From 13-2-20CM-68-14 sp046733295 (GTDB taxonomy: Bacteria; Actinomycetota; Thermoleophilia; Gaiellales; Gaiellaceae): a stretch of DNA of 64,000 bases. The stretch lies in NCBI GenBank assembly GCA_046733295.1, contig JBKPOY010000038.1:1-64000 (forward strand), in the 5' to 3' direction. Under the pieces are notes generated by a model. It was not told the origin of the DNA and made no database searches. It worked only from the letters and a program-made list of their open reading frames with translations. Made by a program: the position numbers and the translations under genes. This document shows positions 1 through 8,358 of this stretch, piece after piece (position 1 is the stretch's first letter; each line of letters starts with the position of its first letter).

Positions 1-393
1 CTGTTCGACGGCCGCAGGGTACGCCCCGGAGGGAGCTCCCCCGTCCTAGCGGACACCGCGCGCCAGCTGAAGGCGTACTTCGACGGCGAGCTCGAGGCGT
101 TCGACCTACCACTCGAGCTGCATGGCACCGAGTTCCAGCGCCACTGCTGGCACGCGCTCGCGACCATTCCGTACGGCCAGACCGTGAGCTACGGGGAGCA
201 GGCACGCGGTCTCGGCCTCGGCAGCGACAAGGCGCGAGCGGTCGGCGCCGCCAACGGCAGGAACCCCCTTCCGATCGTGCTGCCCTGCCATCGCGTGATC
301 GGCGCCGACGGCTCGCTCACGGGCTTCGGCGGCGGGCTGCAGGTCAAGCGGTTCCTGCTCGAGCACGAGGGCGCGCTCCTGCCGCTGGGCTAG
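1..393 (+). CDS. ogt: Methylated-DNA--[protein]-cysteine S-methyltransferase (5' end cut by window)
   Basis: Suicidal repair protein that transfers an alkyl group from O6-alkylguanine (or O4-alkylthymine) in DNA to its own cysteine. The frame is open from base 1, so the start lies upstream and about 130 residues are visible. The helix-turn-helix/wing region (GTEFQRHCWHALATIPYGQT) is followed by the hallmark active site PCHRVIG, with the acceptor Cys codon at 286-288, and then by the GFGGGL stretch that closes the fold. The length to the stop matches the C-terminal domain of Ogt/AdaB proteins. The stop codon shares the tetranucleotide CTAG with the stop of the convergent phosphoribosyltransferase gene. 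The family call is secure. Whether the missing N-terminus carries an Ada-like domain cannot be seen. Confidence 0.93.
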   Translation: MFDGRRVRPGGSSPVLADTARQLKAYFDGELEAFDLPLELHGTEFQRHCWHALATIPYGQTVSYGEQARGLGLGSDKARAVGAANGRNPLPIVLPCHRVIGADGSLTGFGGGLQVKRFLLEHEGALLPLG

Positions 394-998
394 CGGCGCT
401 CCTCGAGCAGCGACCCGACGTACCACTCCTCCAGCGGGTCGAAGCTGTCGTACGCCTGCCCGACGACGGCGATCTCCTCCAGCGGGTGCGGGCAGACGAC
501 CTCTTCGGCAAGGTCGGCGAGGCGGCGCAGGCCGTAGACGTGAGAGACGGGAACGGCCGCCACGACACGTACTGCGCCCTCTGCCCGGGCCCACAGGCAC
601 GCCGCGGCGAGCGTCAGGCCCGTCACGGCGCCGTCGTCGACGAGCAGCGCCTCGCGGCTCTCGACCGGAAGCGTCTCGTGCTCGAGCCGCGCCTCCAGGC
701 GCTCGGCCTCGCGCCTCGCCCGGTCGACCACGTCCTCCACTACAGCCTCGGGAACGAGCAGGTACGGCGGCCCGTGCGCAGTTGTCGCGCCGAGACGACG
801 GCCATGGGCGTTGACGCGCTCGACGTCGACGGCTGTCAGCGTCAGGTCGAGCTCACGCGCAACCTCGGCCGCGACCGCAACCCCGCCCCGCGCGACGCCG
901 ACCACGACGCCCTCGCGCCCGCGCAGCACCTCCGCGAGCGCCCGCCCCGCCGCCGCGCGGTCGCGGAAGAGCGGCTGCATCCACGGGACGATCCGCAT
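390..998 (-). CDS. Phosphoribosyltransferase family protein
   Basis: A 202-residue type I phosphoribosyltransferase-like protein. The PRPP-binding loop reads LLVDDGAVTG (about residues 118-128): two acidic residues followed by the small-residue loop that holds pyrophosphate. An N-terminal stretch (FRDRAAAGRALAEVL ... VVGVARGGVAVAAEVA) is typical of the stand-alone PRTases often annotated as predicted phosphoribosyltransferases of unknown substrate. The DGAVTG loop has Ala where many enzymes have Ile or Leu. The start could be the Met at 998 or the Met six codons later (MQPLFRDR); neither has a convincing ribosome-binding site, and the second matches the usual family N-terminus better. The gene converges on ogt. 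The substrate is unknown. Confidence 0.8.
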   Translation of the reverse strand: MRIVPWMQPLFRDRAAAGRALAEVLRGREGVVVGVARGGVAVAAEVARELDLTLTAVDVERVNAHGRRLGATTAHGPPYLLVPEAVVEDVVDRARREAERLEARLEHETLPVESREALLVDDGAVTGLTLAAACLWARAEGAVRVVAAVPVSHVYGLRRLADLAEEVVCPHPLEEIAVVGQAYDSFDPLEEWYVGSLLEERR

Positions 999-1078
999 CG
1001 GGACGGATTCTCGCGGACGAGCGCGGATCCCCTTTTCGGGCCTCGTCGCGCGCGTTCACTACGCCGAAAACGCAGGAA

Positions 1079-1531
1079 GTGCGCCTGCGGTCGCCGACGC
1101 TGCGAATAGCGGCACGGGGTTTCCCGTGCTTGTTCGCGTGCGCGATCGCGCCTTTCGCGCTCTCGGCGTGTTCATCGCACTCGAGGACGTCGGAGGGCGC
1201 CGTCGTGCTCGTGACGCTGAAGGACTTCCGGATCAAGGTCTCCCGGCCACTGGTGCGTGCCGGCGACGTGCGGCTCGTGGTGAAGAACAAAGGCCCCGAC
1301 ACCCACGAGTTGCTTGTGGCCCGCGCTCGCGCACCGCTGCCGTTGCGAGCCGACGGAATCACGATCGACGAGGAGGCGCTCGAGCCGGTGACGGTTGCCG
1401 AGGCCGAGGGGGAGCCGCGCGGCAAGGTCCGCGTCCTCCAGCTGAAGCTGCGCCCCGGGCGGTACGAGTTGTTCTGCAACATGGCCGGCCACTACCTCGG
1501 TGGCATGCGCGCACGCCTGGTGGTGAGCTGA
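1079..1531 (+). CDS. Cupredoxin-like lipoprotein
   Basis: A 150-residue exported blue-copper-type protein. The N-terminus is a signal peptide ending in a lipobox-like LSAC (Cys near residue 31), so it is probably lipid-anchored outside the membrane. The mature part has the cupredoxin ligand pattern: His in DTHELL (about residue 77), then Cys, His and Met in CNMAGHYLGGM (about 133-143), the Cys-x4-His-x4-Met arrangement of type 1 copper sites. It starts with GTG. The stop overlaps the ATG of the downstream GGDEF/EAL gene (TGATG), so the two are probably co-transcribed and translationally coupled. The physiological role is not evident; such proteins often carry electrons or respond to copper or nitrite. 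Confidence 0.8.
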   Translation: MRLRSPTLRIAARGFPCLFACAIAPFALSACSSHSRTSEGAVVLVTLKDFRIKVSRPLVRAGDVRLVVKNKGPDTHELLVARARAPLPLRADGITIDEEALEPVTVAEAEGEPRGKVRVLQLKLRPGRYELFCNMAGHYLGGMRARLVVS

Positions 1532-3893
1532 TGGTGCGTGCCGGCCCTGCGTTCAGGCCTTTCGCCTCGCGCGGCCGCCGAGCCGTCGCCGCCATCCTGG
1601 CCACGTTTGCCCTGTTCTCCGCGGTTAGCGTCGGGCTCTCGATCTGGTCGACGTCGCGCTCACAGTACAAGGCGTCGGTGCTCGAGGTCGGCGCGCGCCA
1701 GCGGACGCTCTCAGAGCGGTACTTGAGGGAGGTTCTGCTGGCGCAGGCGGGCGAGAAGGCCGATCCCGCCTACGTGGGCGAGCTGCTCGACCAGAGCGCC
1801 CGTGCGTTGCTCGACGGTGGCACAGCGCTCGCGGTGAACGGGGACGACGACGAGACGCAACTCTCGGCCGCGAACGGAAATGACGTCCGTGCGCAGCTCG
1901 AGCAGGAGCGGAAGCTGATCCGGGACCTCCGTGCGTCGGGCGCGGCCTTCGTCGCGGGCCGGCCGCTGCACGACGTACGCCTGACGGCCGGCGAGCGTCT
2001 GTCCGTGCGGGATCCGGTCAGGCGCCTGCGAGTCCTCGCCGCGCTGACATCGAACGTCTCTTTGAACGCCGCGCGCTCGATCGCCACCGACCACGACCGA
2101 GACATCGATGGGCTGATCACGCTTCAGACGATCGCCGGCGCCGTCGGATTCGTGGCGTCGCTGCTGCTCGGCTGGGCCCTGATCGCCGCCACCAGACGCC
2201 AGACCGCCCACTTCCGCAGCCTCGTCACCGCGTCGACCGACCTCGTGCTCGTGTTCGGTGCCGGCGGCTGTCGCTACGCGAGCGAGTCTGTGGCGCAGAT
2301 GCTCGGTCGACAGGATCAGGAGCTACTGGGCGAGGAGTTCGCCGGCTTCGTCCATCCAGACGATCTCGCACTCGTCCACGCGGCTTACACTCACGGAGAG
2401 CCGGCGGAGATCGTCTTCAGGCTGCTGAACCGCTTCGGGGAATGGAGGCACCTCGAGGCCCACGTGACCGACCTTCGTTCGGACCGACAGATCCGCGGCG
2501 TCGTCTTCAACGCGAGGGACACCAGCGAGCGCGTGCGGCTCGAGGAGCAGCTGACCCGGCAGGCATTCCACGACGGCCTCACCGGGATGGCAAACCGCGC
2601 GCTCTTCCGTGACCGCCTGGACCAGGCGCTGGCGCGCTCAGAGCGGTCGCTAGGGGTTCTCGCAGTCCTGCTAATCGACCTCGACGGCTTCAAGCAGGTG
2701 AACGACAGCCTCGGCCACGACGCCGGCGACCAGCTGCTCAAGATCGTCGCAGAGCGGTTCAACGCGGAGCTCCGACCGAGCGACACGCTGGCGAGGCTCG
2801 GTGTGGAGACGAGTTCGCCGTCCTCCTGGACGGGGCGCACGAGGCGCAGGCAAGCTCGGTCGCACGACGTTTCCTAAGCGCGCTCGCCGAGCCGGTCTGG
2901 ATCGCAGGGCGCGAACTGAGTGTCGGCGCGAGCATCGGGGTCGCCCTCCACCCCGGAGGCCGGGCGCGGAGTGAAGATCTCGTCCGCCATGCGGACGTCG
3001 CGATGTACGCCGCCAAGGAGTCCGGTCGCGGGCGCTTCGAGCTCTTCCACTACGACATGGCCCGCGAGCTCGGCGAGCTGCTGGGGCTCGAGCACGAGCT
3101 CAGGCTGGGGCTCCAACGGGGTGAGTTCATCCTCCATTACCAGCCCGAGGTCGACCTCGAGAACGGCGCGATCGTGGGCGTCGAGGCGCTCGTCCGCTGG
3201 AACTCGCCGCGGCGCGGCCTCGTTCCACCGGACAGGTTCATCCGCGTTGCAGAGGCGACCGGACTGATCCTGGGGCTCGGCGAGTTCGTTCTCCGCGAGG
3301 CCTGCGCCCAGACGGCGCAGTGGCGACAGGAGGGACTCCTTCCCGAGCGGTTCGTGACGTGGGTAAACCTCTCGGGCCGGCAGCTCGTCGGCGGCGGGAT
3401 CAGCCGCACGGTCAGGACCGCGCTTCAGGACGCCGGCCTCCCGGCGGAGTGTCTCGGCTTGGAGGTGACGGAGACAAGCCTCGTCGAGGAGGGCCCCGGT
3501 GGCGCTCGGGCACGTGCGGAGCTCCAGCTGCTGCACGACGACGGCGTGCGGATCGCGGTCGACGACTTCGGCACCGGCTTCTCGTCCCTCGGCCAGCTGC
3601 GCAGCTTCCCGGTCGACATGATCAAGGTCGACCGGTCGTTCGTACAGGGTGTCGACGAGGAGGCCAAGGATGCCGCGATCACCGCGAATCTCGTCACGCT
3701 TGCGCACGCGCTAGGAGTCCTCGCGATCGCAGAAGGCATCGAGTCCGACAGTCAGCTGGCCTCCTTGCGCGACCTCGGCTGCGACCTCGCGCAGGGATTT
3801 CTCTTCGCCCGCCCGCTGCCGGCAGAGGATGTTCGCAACGTCCTCGGAGGCGGGTTCGGCGACCTGGTCAACGCGTCGGGCGCGGCAGCCTAG
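1531..3893 (+). pseudogene. PilJ-like/PAS/GGDEF/EAL c-di-GMP turnover protein, frameshifted
   Basis: Two reading frames together encode one about 786-residue membrane protein: N-terminal transmembrane helix (about 18-38); an external region with GARQRTLSERYLRE, which resembles PilJ/NIT-type sensor domains; a second transmembrane helix (about 198-220); a PAS domain (about 230-345); GGDEF (about 350-510); and EAL (about 520-775). The GGDEF domain keeps DLDGFKQVNDSLGHDAGD and an RxxD inhibitory site (RPSD). The EAL domain keeps EALVRW, DDFGTG and VDRSFV, so both activities look ancestrally intact. At 2801-2804 the DNA reads GTGT: two extra bases inside the GGDEF codons shift the frame, and the first frame stops at 2875-2877. 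Removing GT restores RLGGDEFAVLLDG and joins the frames exactly. The cause is either a recent mutation or a sequencing/assembly error. The start ATG overlaps the cupredoxin stop. Confidence 0.85.
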
Positions 3894-3933
3894 CCCGGCG
3901 GCGAGAACCGCGTCGGCAGGCGCGGCATGATCC

Positions 3934-3968
3934 GAGTGGGGGCGGGAGAATTCGACCTCCGTAAGGCT
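3934..3968 (-). repeat. Degenerate tRNA-Tyr 3' fragment (possible old attachment site)
   Basis: A 35-nt stretch matches the 3' end of the tRNA-Tyr gene at 10216-10250 (T arm, 3' acceptor strand and three flanking bases) with one substitution, one deletion and one insertion, in the same orientation. The changes break the T stem and loop, so it is not a functional tRNA. Such fragments are typically left by integration into a tRNA gene. No integrase is visible between the two copies. Confidence 0.6.
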
Positions 3969-4032
3969 CCGGCCGTGCAAATTCTCCCTGCTGAGCGTAC
4001 TGTTTGGGTGGCATCGGTCAGGGGGGTGGAGC

Positions 4033-5847
4033 TTGAAGCTGGCGATCGAGATCCTCGGCTACGTCAGTCTCGTCGCATATGCGGTACTGGCCCTAGCCAC
4101 GATCGATCAATGGCGCAGGCGGCGCGACCGTGCCGCCGCCTGGGCCGCCGTGTGCTTCGGGACCCTGGGACTGGTCGTCGTGATCGGGCAGGCGATTCCT
4201 GACCATCCGCACGGGACCTTTCAGCACTGGCTCCTACGCATCGACCTCGTGCTGCTCTTGCTCTTCCCGTACTTCTTGCACCGGTTCACGACGATCTTCC
4301 GCTCGGCGCCGTCTCGGGTGGAGCAGGCACTCGGGCTGATGACCCTGGCGATGACCGCCTGGACTCTCGCCCTGCCGGACATCCCGGAGGCGGGGGAGCC
4401 GCGGCCGGGCTACTTCTACGCGTACCTCGTCGGCTTCCTCATCCACTGGACGGTGCTCTCGAGCGTCGCGGCCGTACGGCTCTGGCGCGCGGGTCGCGGC
4501 CAGCCGAGCATCTCGCGCCGGCGCATGCGCTTGCTCGCCTTCGCGTCGGCCACACTGACCGTCGCGCTCTTCGTCGCGGCGGCAACCAGCCGCACGGACT
4601 CGGTGCTCAACCTGGCGAGCTCCGCGCTCGGGATCATCAGCGCGGTGGCGTTCATGCTCGCGCTGACTCCGCCGTGGATCGTGCGGCTCGTCTGGCGGCG
4701 TCCGACCCAGGCGCGCGTCCAGGACGCGATGCGCGACCTGATGACGCTCGCAACGAGCCAGGAGGAGGTGGCTCAGCGAGTGGTTGGACCGATGGCCGAG
4801 ATCGTCGGCGCCCGAGCCGTGCTGATCCGCAATCAGGACGGCCGGCAGGTCGGTTCGTGCGGGCTTCACGACGAGGAGGCACGGCCGCTCGAGCACGCCG
4901 ATCACCAGATGTTCGAGATCGAGATCCCGTCCGGCTCGGTGACTGTCTGGACGTCGCCGTACGCGCCGTTCTTCGGCAACGACGAGCTGCGCGTGCTCGA
5001 GACGATGGGGGCGATGACGGGGATCGCCCTCGACCGGGTGCGCCTCTTCCAGCAGGAGCACGAGGCGCGAGTCGCCCTCGAACGGGCGGACGAGATCAAG
5101 ACGAACTTCATCGCGCTCGCCTCCCACGAGCTGCGGACGCCAGTGACCACGATCCACGGGCTTGCGGCGACGCTCAACAGGGTCGGCGACCAGCTCGGCG
5201 ACGAGCAGCGGGGCGAGCTACGTGACGCCCTCGAGCGACAGGCGGGCCGGATGGCGAAGCTGGTCGAGCAGCTCCTCGACCTCTCCCGCCTCGACGCCGA
5301 GGCGATCCCCATCAACCCGGAGCGGTTCAACGTCCGCGACCGGCTCGAGGAGATCGTCGCGTCGGCGGCGGCCGAGCGCGCGGACGAGGTGAAGATCGGG
5401 GCGCCGGCGGACCTCGAGGCCTCCGTCGACCCGGCCGCGCTCGAAAGGATCGTTTCCAACCTCGTCACGAACGCACTCCGCTACGGTTCGCCACCGGTGT
5501 CGATCGAGGCAAGCCGCACCGACCGCCACCTTCGGATCGCCGTCCGGGACAGCGGCGAGGGCGTCCCCGAGACGTTCGTGCCCGAACTCTTCGAGCGGTT
5601 CACGCGCGCGGCCGGACCCGACCGCGTCAGCGGTACCGGCTTGGGGCTCGCAATCGCCCGCTCGTACGCCCGGGCGCACGACGGCGATCTCGCCTACGAG
5701 GAAGCTGATCCCCACGGCGCCTGTTTCAAGCTCGTCCTGCGGACGAAGCCACTACCCGCGGAGGAACGCGACGAGGCCGACGGCGAGCCCGAGGTGGAGT
5801 CGCATCGCTGGCGCCTCCTCGGCGTGGGTCGAAGGAGGAGGGTCTGA
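4033..5847 (+). CDS. Membrane sensor histidine kinase with GAF domain
   Basis: A 604-residue kinase. About seven hydrophobic helices fill residues 1-215, followed by a GAF-type domain (about 225-345). The phosphoacceptor helix has SHELRTPVTT (His near residue 364). The catalytic domain has the N box NLVTNALRYG (about 475), G1 box DSGEGVP (about 505) and G2 box GTGLGLAIA (about 535). It should autophosphorylate on His and pass phosphate to a response regulator, but no regulator gene is adjacent, so it is an orphan in this window. The start is TTG preceded by a purine-rich GGTGGAG. The many-helix N-terminus resembles 7TM/MASE-like input domains. The C-terminal 25 residues beyond the ATPase domain are unremarkable. 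The ligand is unknown. Confidence 0.88.
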   Translation: MKLAIEILGYVSLVAYAVLALATIDQWRRRRDRAAAWAAVCFGTLGLVVVIGQAIPDHPHGTFQHWLLRIDLVLLLLFPYFLHRFTTIFRSAPSRVEQALGLMTLAMTAWTLALPDIPEAGEPRPGYFYAYLVGFLIHWTVLSSVAAVRLWRAGRGQPSISRRRMRLLAFASATLTVALFVAAATSRTDSVLNLASSALGIISAVAFMLALTPPWIVRLVWRRPTQARVQDAMRDLMTLATSQEEVAQRVVGPMAEIVGARAVLIRNQDGRQVGSCGLHDEEARPLEHADHQMFEIEIPSGSVTVWTSPYAPFFGNDELRVLETMGAMTGIALDRVRLFQQEHEARVALERADEIKTNFIALASHELRTPVTTIHGLAATLNRVGDQLGDEQRGELRDALERQAGRMAKLVEQLLDLSRLDAEAIPINPERFNVRDRLEEIVASAAAERADEVKIGAPADLEASVDPAALERIVSNLVTNALRYGSPPVSIEASRTDRHLRIAVRDSGEGVPETFVPELFERFTRAAGPDRVSGTGLGLAIARSYARAHDGDLAYEEADPHGACFKLVLRTKPLPAEERDEADGEPEVESHRWRLLGVGRRRRV

Positions 5848-5897
5848 CGAAATGCCAAAACCGGTCTCGCAGAGGGAACGAATAGGCTCTTACCGCG

Positions 5898-6179
5898 ATG
5901 CCGAGATTTCTGGTCGTGAGAAAGTTCGAGGTCGACGAGGAGGAGATGCCTCAGGTCGGCCGGCGCTCGCGCGAGGCGATCGAGGGAGGCTTCCCCGAGA
6001 TCACGTGGGAGCACAGTCACGTGGTCGTGGATGACGACGGCCTGGTCAGGACGTTCTGCGTCTACGAAGCGCCCGACGAGGAGGCCATCCGCAGGCACGC
6101 TTCCGTGCTCGGCAAGCACGAGATCGCCTCGGTACACGAGATCGCGGGAGACGTAACCCCCGCCGACTTCCCCGGCTAG
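5898..6179 (+). CDS. DUF4242 / SCO4226-like small protein
   Basis: A 93-residue protein with the features of the DUF4242 family: N-terminal MPRFLVVRKF, a central WEHSHVVVDDDG and FCVYEAPDEEAIRRHA. The Streptomyces member SCO4226 is a nickel-binding ferredoxin-like-fold dimer; metal binding here is inference by family. The start ATG is about 50 nt after the histidine kinase gene on the same strand, so it may be transcribed with it. The stop lies in the first copy of an 11-bp tandem duplication, and the convergent cyclase gene ends in the second copy. Confidence 0.75.
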   Translation: MPRFLVVRKFEVDEEEMPQVGRRSREAIEGGFPEITWEHSHVVVDDDGLVRTFCVYEAPDEEAIRRHASVLGKHEIASVHEIAGDVTPADFPG

Positions 6180-6191
6180 TCCCCGGCTAGT
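6170..6191. repeat. 11-bp tandem duplication holding both convergent stop codons
   Basis: CCCCGGCTAGT occurs twice back to back (6170-6180 and 6181-6191). The CTAG of the first copy contains the stop of the DUF4242 gene; the CTAG of the second contains the stop of the opposite-strand cyclase gene. Confidence 0.95.
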
Positions 6192-8259
6192 CCCGTTTCC
6201 CCAGCAGGCGCGCGTCGAGCACGTGGAACAGCGCCTGGCGCGCGATCGCCAAGCGACGGCGCAGCTCCCTGCGGCGGCCCACGTCGTCCTCCGGGACGAG
6301 CTCGAGCGCTTCGCGGTAGAGCGCCGCGGCATGCTCTTTCGCCCACCCGCGCTCGGCCTCCTCAGCCGCCGCCATGAAGTACGTCACCGCTCGCTCGGAC
6401 TCGCCGGCATCGCGCCAGTGGCGCGCGAGCGCCGCGGCCGCCTCGCCGACCTCCGACGTCGCCTCCTCCAGATAGCTCGCGACCTGCGCATGGCGGTCCC
6501 GACGGCGCGCGCGAGGCAGCAGCTCGTATGCCACGTCGCGGATCAAGACGTGCTTGAAGCTGAACTGCTGATCGCCCTCGATCACGGAGACTCGGTCGCG
6601 CCGGATCAGGTCGCGCGTCTCGAGCGCGGCGAGCAGCTCCGACAGGCCCTCCGTTTCCTCGACCATGCGTTCGAGCGCACCCCGCCAGAAGGTGCGGCCA
6701 CCGACAGCGGCGTCCAGCAGCAGCGACCGCTCCGGCCGAGGCAGCGCGTCGAGCCTGGCGGCCAGCAAGGCGCGGATCGTCGTCGGCAACACCGCACTTC
6801 CCTGCTCGGGGCGCTCGGCCACGGTTGCCGCCAGCTGCTCGATGAACAGCGGGTTGCCCTCGGCGGTGGCGGCGATCGCCTCGGCGCGGTCGCCGTCGCC
6901 AGCCAGGAGATGCTCGGCCAGGTCGCGACCTTCGTCCGCGTTGAGGGGCTCGAGCGGCAGCGCCGTGTAGGCCGGCAGGCCGCCGCCCCAGGTCGGCCTG
7001 TCGTCGAGCAGGTCCGGCCGTGCCAGCGTGAGCAGGAGGATCGGCACGTCACGAAGGCGTGCGCCGAGGAACTCGATCAGGTCGAGGAGGCTTTCGTCAG
7101 CCCAGTGGATGTCCTCGAAGACGAGCATGGTCGGGCGGTCGCGAGCGACCGCTTCGATGAGGGAGTGGACCGAGGAGAAGAGCGCCTCACGATCCGCGCT
7201 CGAGGCTTCAGGATCGAGCCCGAGGAGGATCCCGAGGTGCTGCGCGACGATCTCCGCGTCGGGCGGCGCGACGAGCCGGCCGACCGTCTCGCCGAGCTTC
7301 CGCTGCGCGACGTCGAGGGGATCGCTCTCGAAGATCCTGCAGAGCTGCTTCACGTGCAGGGTGAACGCGAAGTAGGCGCTGCTCTCGCGGTACGGCAACG
7401 AGCGGCCCTGGAATGTCCGCGCACCGGACTTCCGGACAACCTCAGCGAACTCGGTCGCAAGACGCGTCTTGCCGACGCCGGCCGGACCGAGCACCGTCAC
7501 GAGGTGTGGCCTGCGCTCGGCCGCTGATCGCTCCCACATTCTGCGCAGCAGCTCGAGCTCGCGCGTGCGCCCGACGAGCGGGGCGGATGAGACTCCGCGG
7601 TCGCCGATCGGGGTGCGGGCCTCGAGTGCGACCCACACGTCGAGAGGCAGGGACTTCCCCCTCGCCACGACCCGCTCGGCTGGTTCGTAGACGATGGCGT
7701 CCCGGGTGGCCCGGTAGGTCTCCGCGCCGACGAGGACGCCGTTCGTCGGCGCGGCCTGCTGGAGACGCGACGCAGTGTTGACGACGTCGCCGGCGACCAT
7801 CGCCTCGCCGAGGTCGACGCGGGCGCCGAGCGCAACGACGGCCTCGCCGGTGTTGACCGCAACCCTGATCTGGAGCTCAGGCTCGCTCGCGTTCAACTCG
7901 TCCACGCTGTCCCGGACTGCGAGGGCCGCGCGCACGGCACGCTCCGCATCGTCTCCGTAGGCCGTTGGCGCGCCGAAGATGCCGACCACCGCATCGCCGA
8001 TGAACTTCTCGACGATCCCGCCGAACGATTCGATCTCCTTTCGCAGGCACCGGTGGTACCGGGTCAGGATCGCCTGGACGTCTTCAGGATCGAGGCGCTC
8101 GGACCGAGCCGTGAAGCCGACGAGGTCGGCGAAGATGATGGTGACAAAGCGTCGCTCCTCTCGCGGAGCCCCGACCGCGGCCTCCAGCGGACGGCCGCAC
8201 GCGAAGCAGAACCTCGCGGCATCCGGGTTCTCCTGTCCGCAGCTCGAGCACGTGATCAC
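6187..8259 (-). CDS. Zinc-ribbon / class III adenylate (guanylate) cyclase / AAA ATPase regulator
   Basis: A 690-residue soluble protein. Residues 4-25 form a zinc ribbon (CSSCGQENPDAARFCFACG). Residues about 36-190 are a class III nucleotidyl cyclase domain: FADLVGFTARSERLDP with the first metal-binding Asp, FIGDAVVGIFG with the second, and NTASRLQ. A STAND/AAA_16-type ATPase follows, with Walker A LGPAGVGKT (about 255-270) and an LVFEDIHWAD Walker B-like motif. This architecture is common in Actinobacteria and usually runs to about 1000 residues with TPR repeats. Here the protein stops soon after the ATPase and an ARHWRDAGESERAV helical segment, so it is a short version. It starts with GTG. 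It probably makes cAMP; the substrate and the signal sensed cannot be read from sequence. Confidence 0.85.
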   Translation of the reverse strand: MITCSSCGQENPDAARFCFACGRPLEAAVGAPREERRFVTIIFADLVGFTARSERLDPEDVQAILTRYHRCLRKEIESFGGIVEKFIGDAVVGIFGAPTAYGDDAERAVRAALAVRDSVDELNASEPELQIRVAVNTGEAVVALGARVDLGEAMVAGDVVNTASRLQQAAPTNGVLVGAETYRATRDAIVYEPAERVVARGKSLPLDVWVALEARTPIGDRGVSSAPLVGRTRELELLRRMWERSAAERRPHLVTVLGPAGVGKTRLATEFAEVVRKSGARTFQGRSLPYRESSAYFAFTLHVKQLCRIFESDPLDVAQRKLGETVGRLVAPPDAEIVAQHLGILLGLDPEASSADREALFSSVHSLIEAVARDRPTMLVFEDIHWADESLLDLIEFLGARLRDVPILLLTLARPDLLDDRPTWGGGLPAYTALPLEPLNADEGRDLAEHLLAGDGDRAEAIAATAEGNPLFIEQLAATVAERPEQGSAVLPTTIRALLAARLDALPRPERSLLLDAAVGGRTFWRGALERMVEETEGLSELLAALETRDLIRRDRVSVIEGDQQFSFKHVLIRDVAYELLPRARRRDRHAQVASYLEEATSEVGEAAAALARHWRDAGESERAVTYFMAAAEEAERGWAKEHAAALYREALELVPEDDVGRRRELRRRLAIARQALFHVLDARLLGKRD

Positions 8260-8306
8260 CGGCTAAGCGTAGAGCGCGGCTCCGAGCGCAACGAGATGCG
8301 AACGAG

Positions 8307-8339
8307 GAAAACGGAGGGGCGCCTGGGGCGCCCCTCCGT
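8307..8339 (-). terminator. Rho-independent terminator of the sialidase-like gene
   Basis: A perfect 13-bp stem, ACGGAGGGGCGCC (8311-8323) with its complement at 8327-8339 and a 3-nt loop. On the minus strand it is followed by TTTT at 8308-8311. It sits 19 nt past the stop of the secreted propeller gene and also lies upstream of the cyclase start. Confidence 0.85.
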
Positions 8340-8358
8340 CGTTGCTCTCAGCGGCCGG

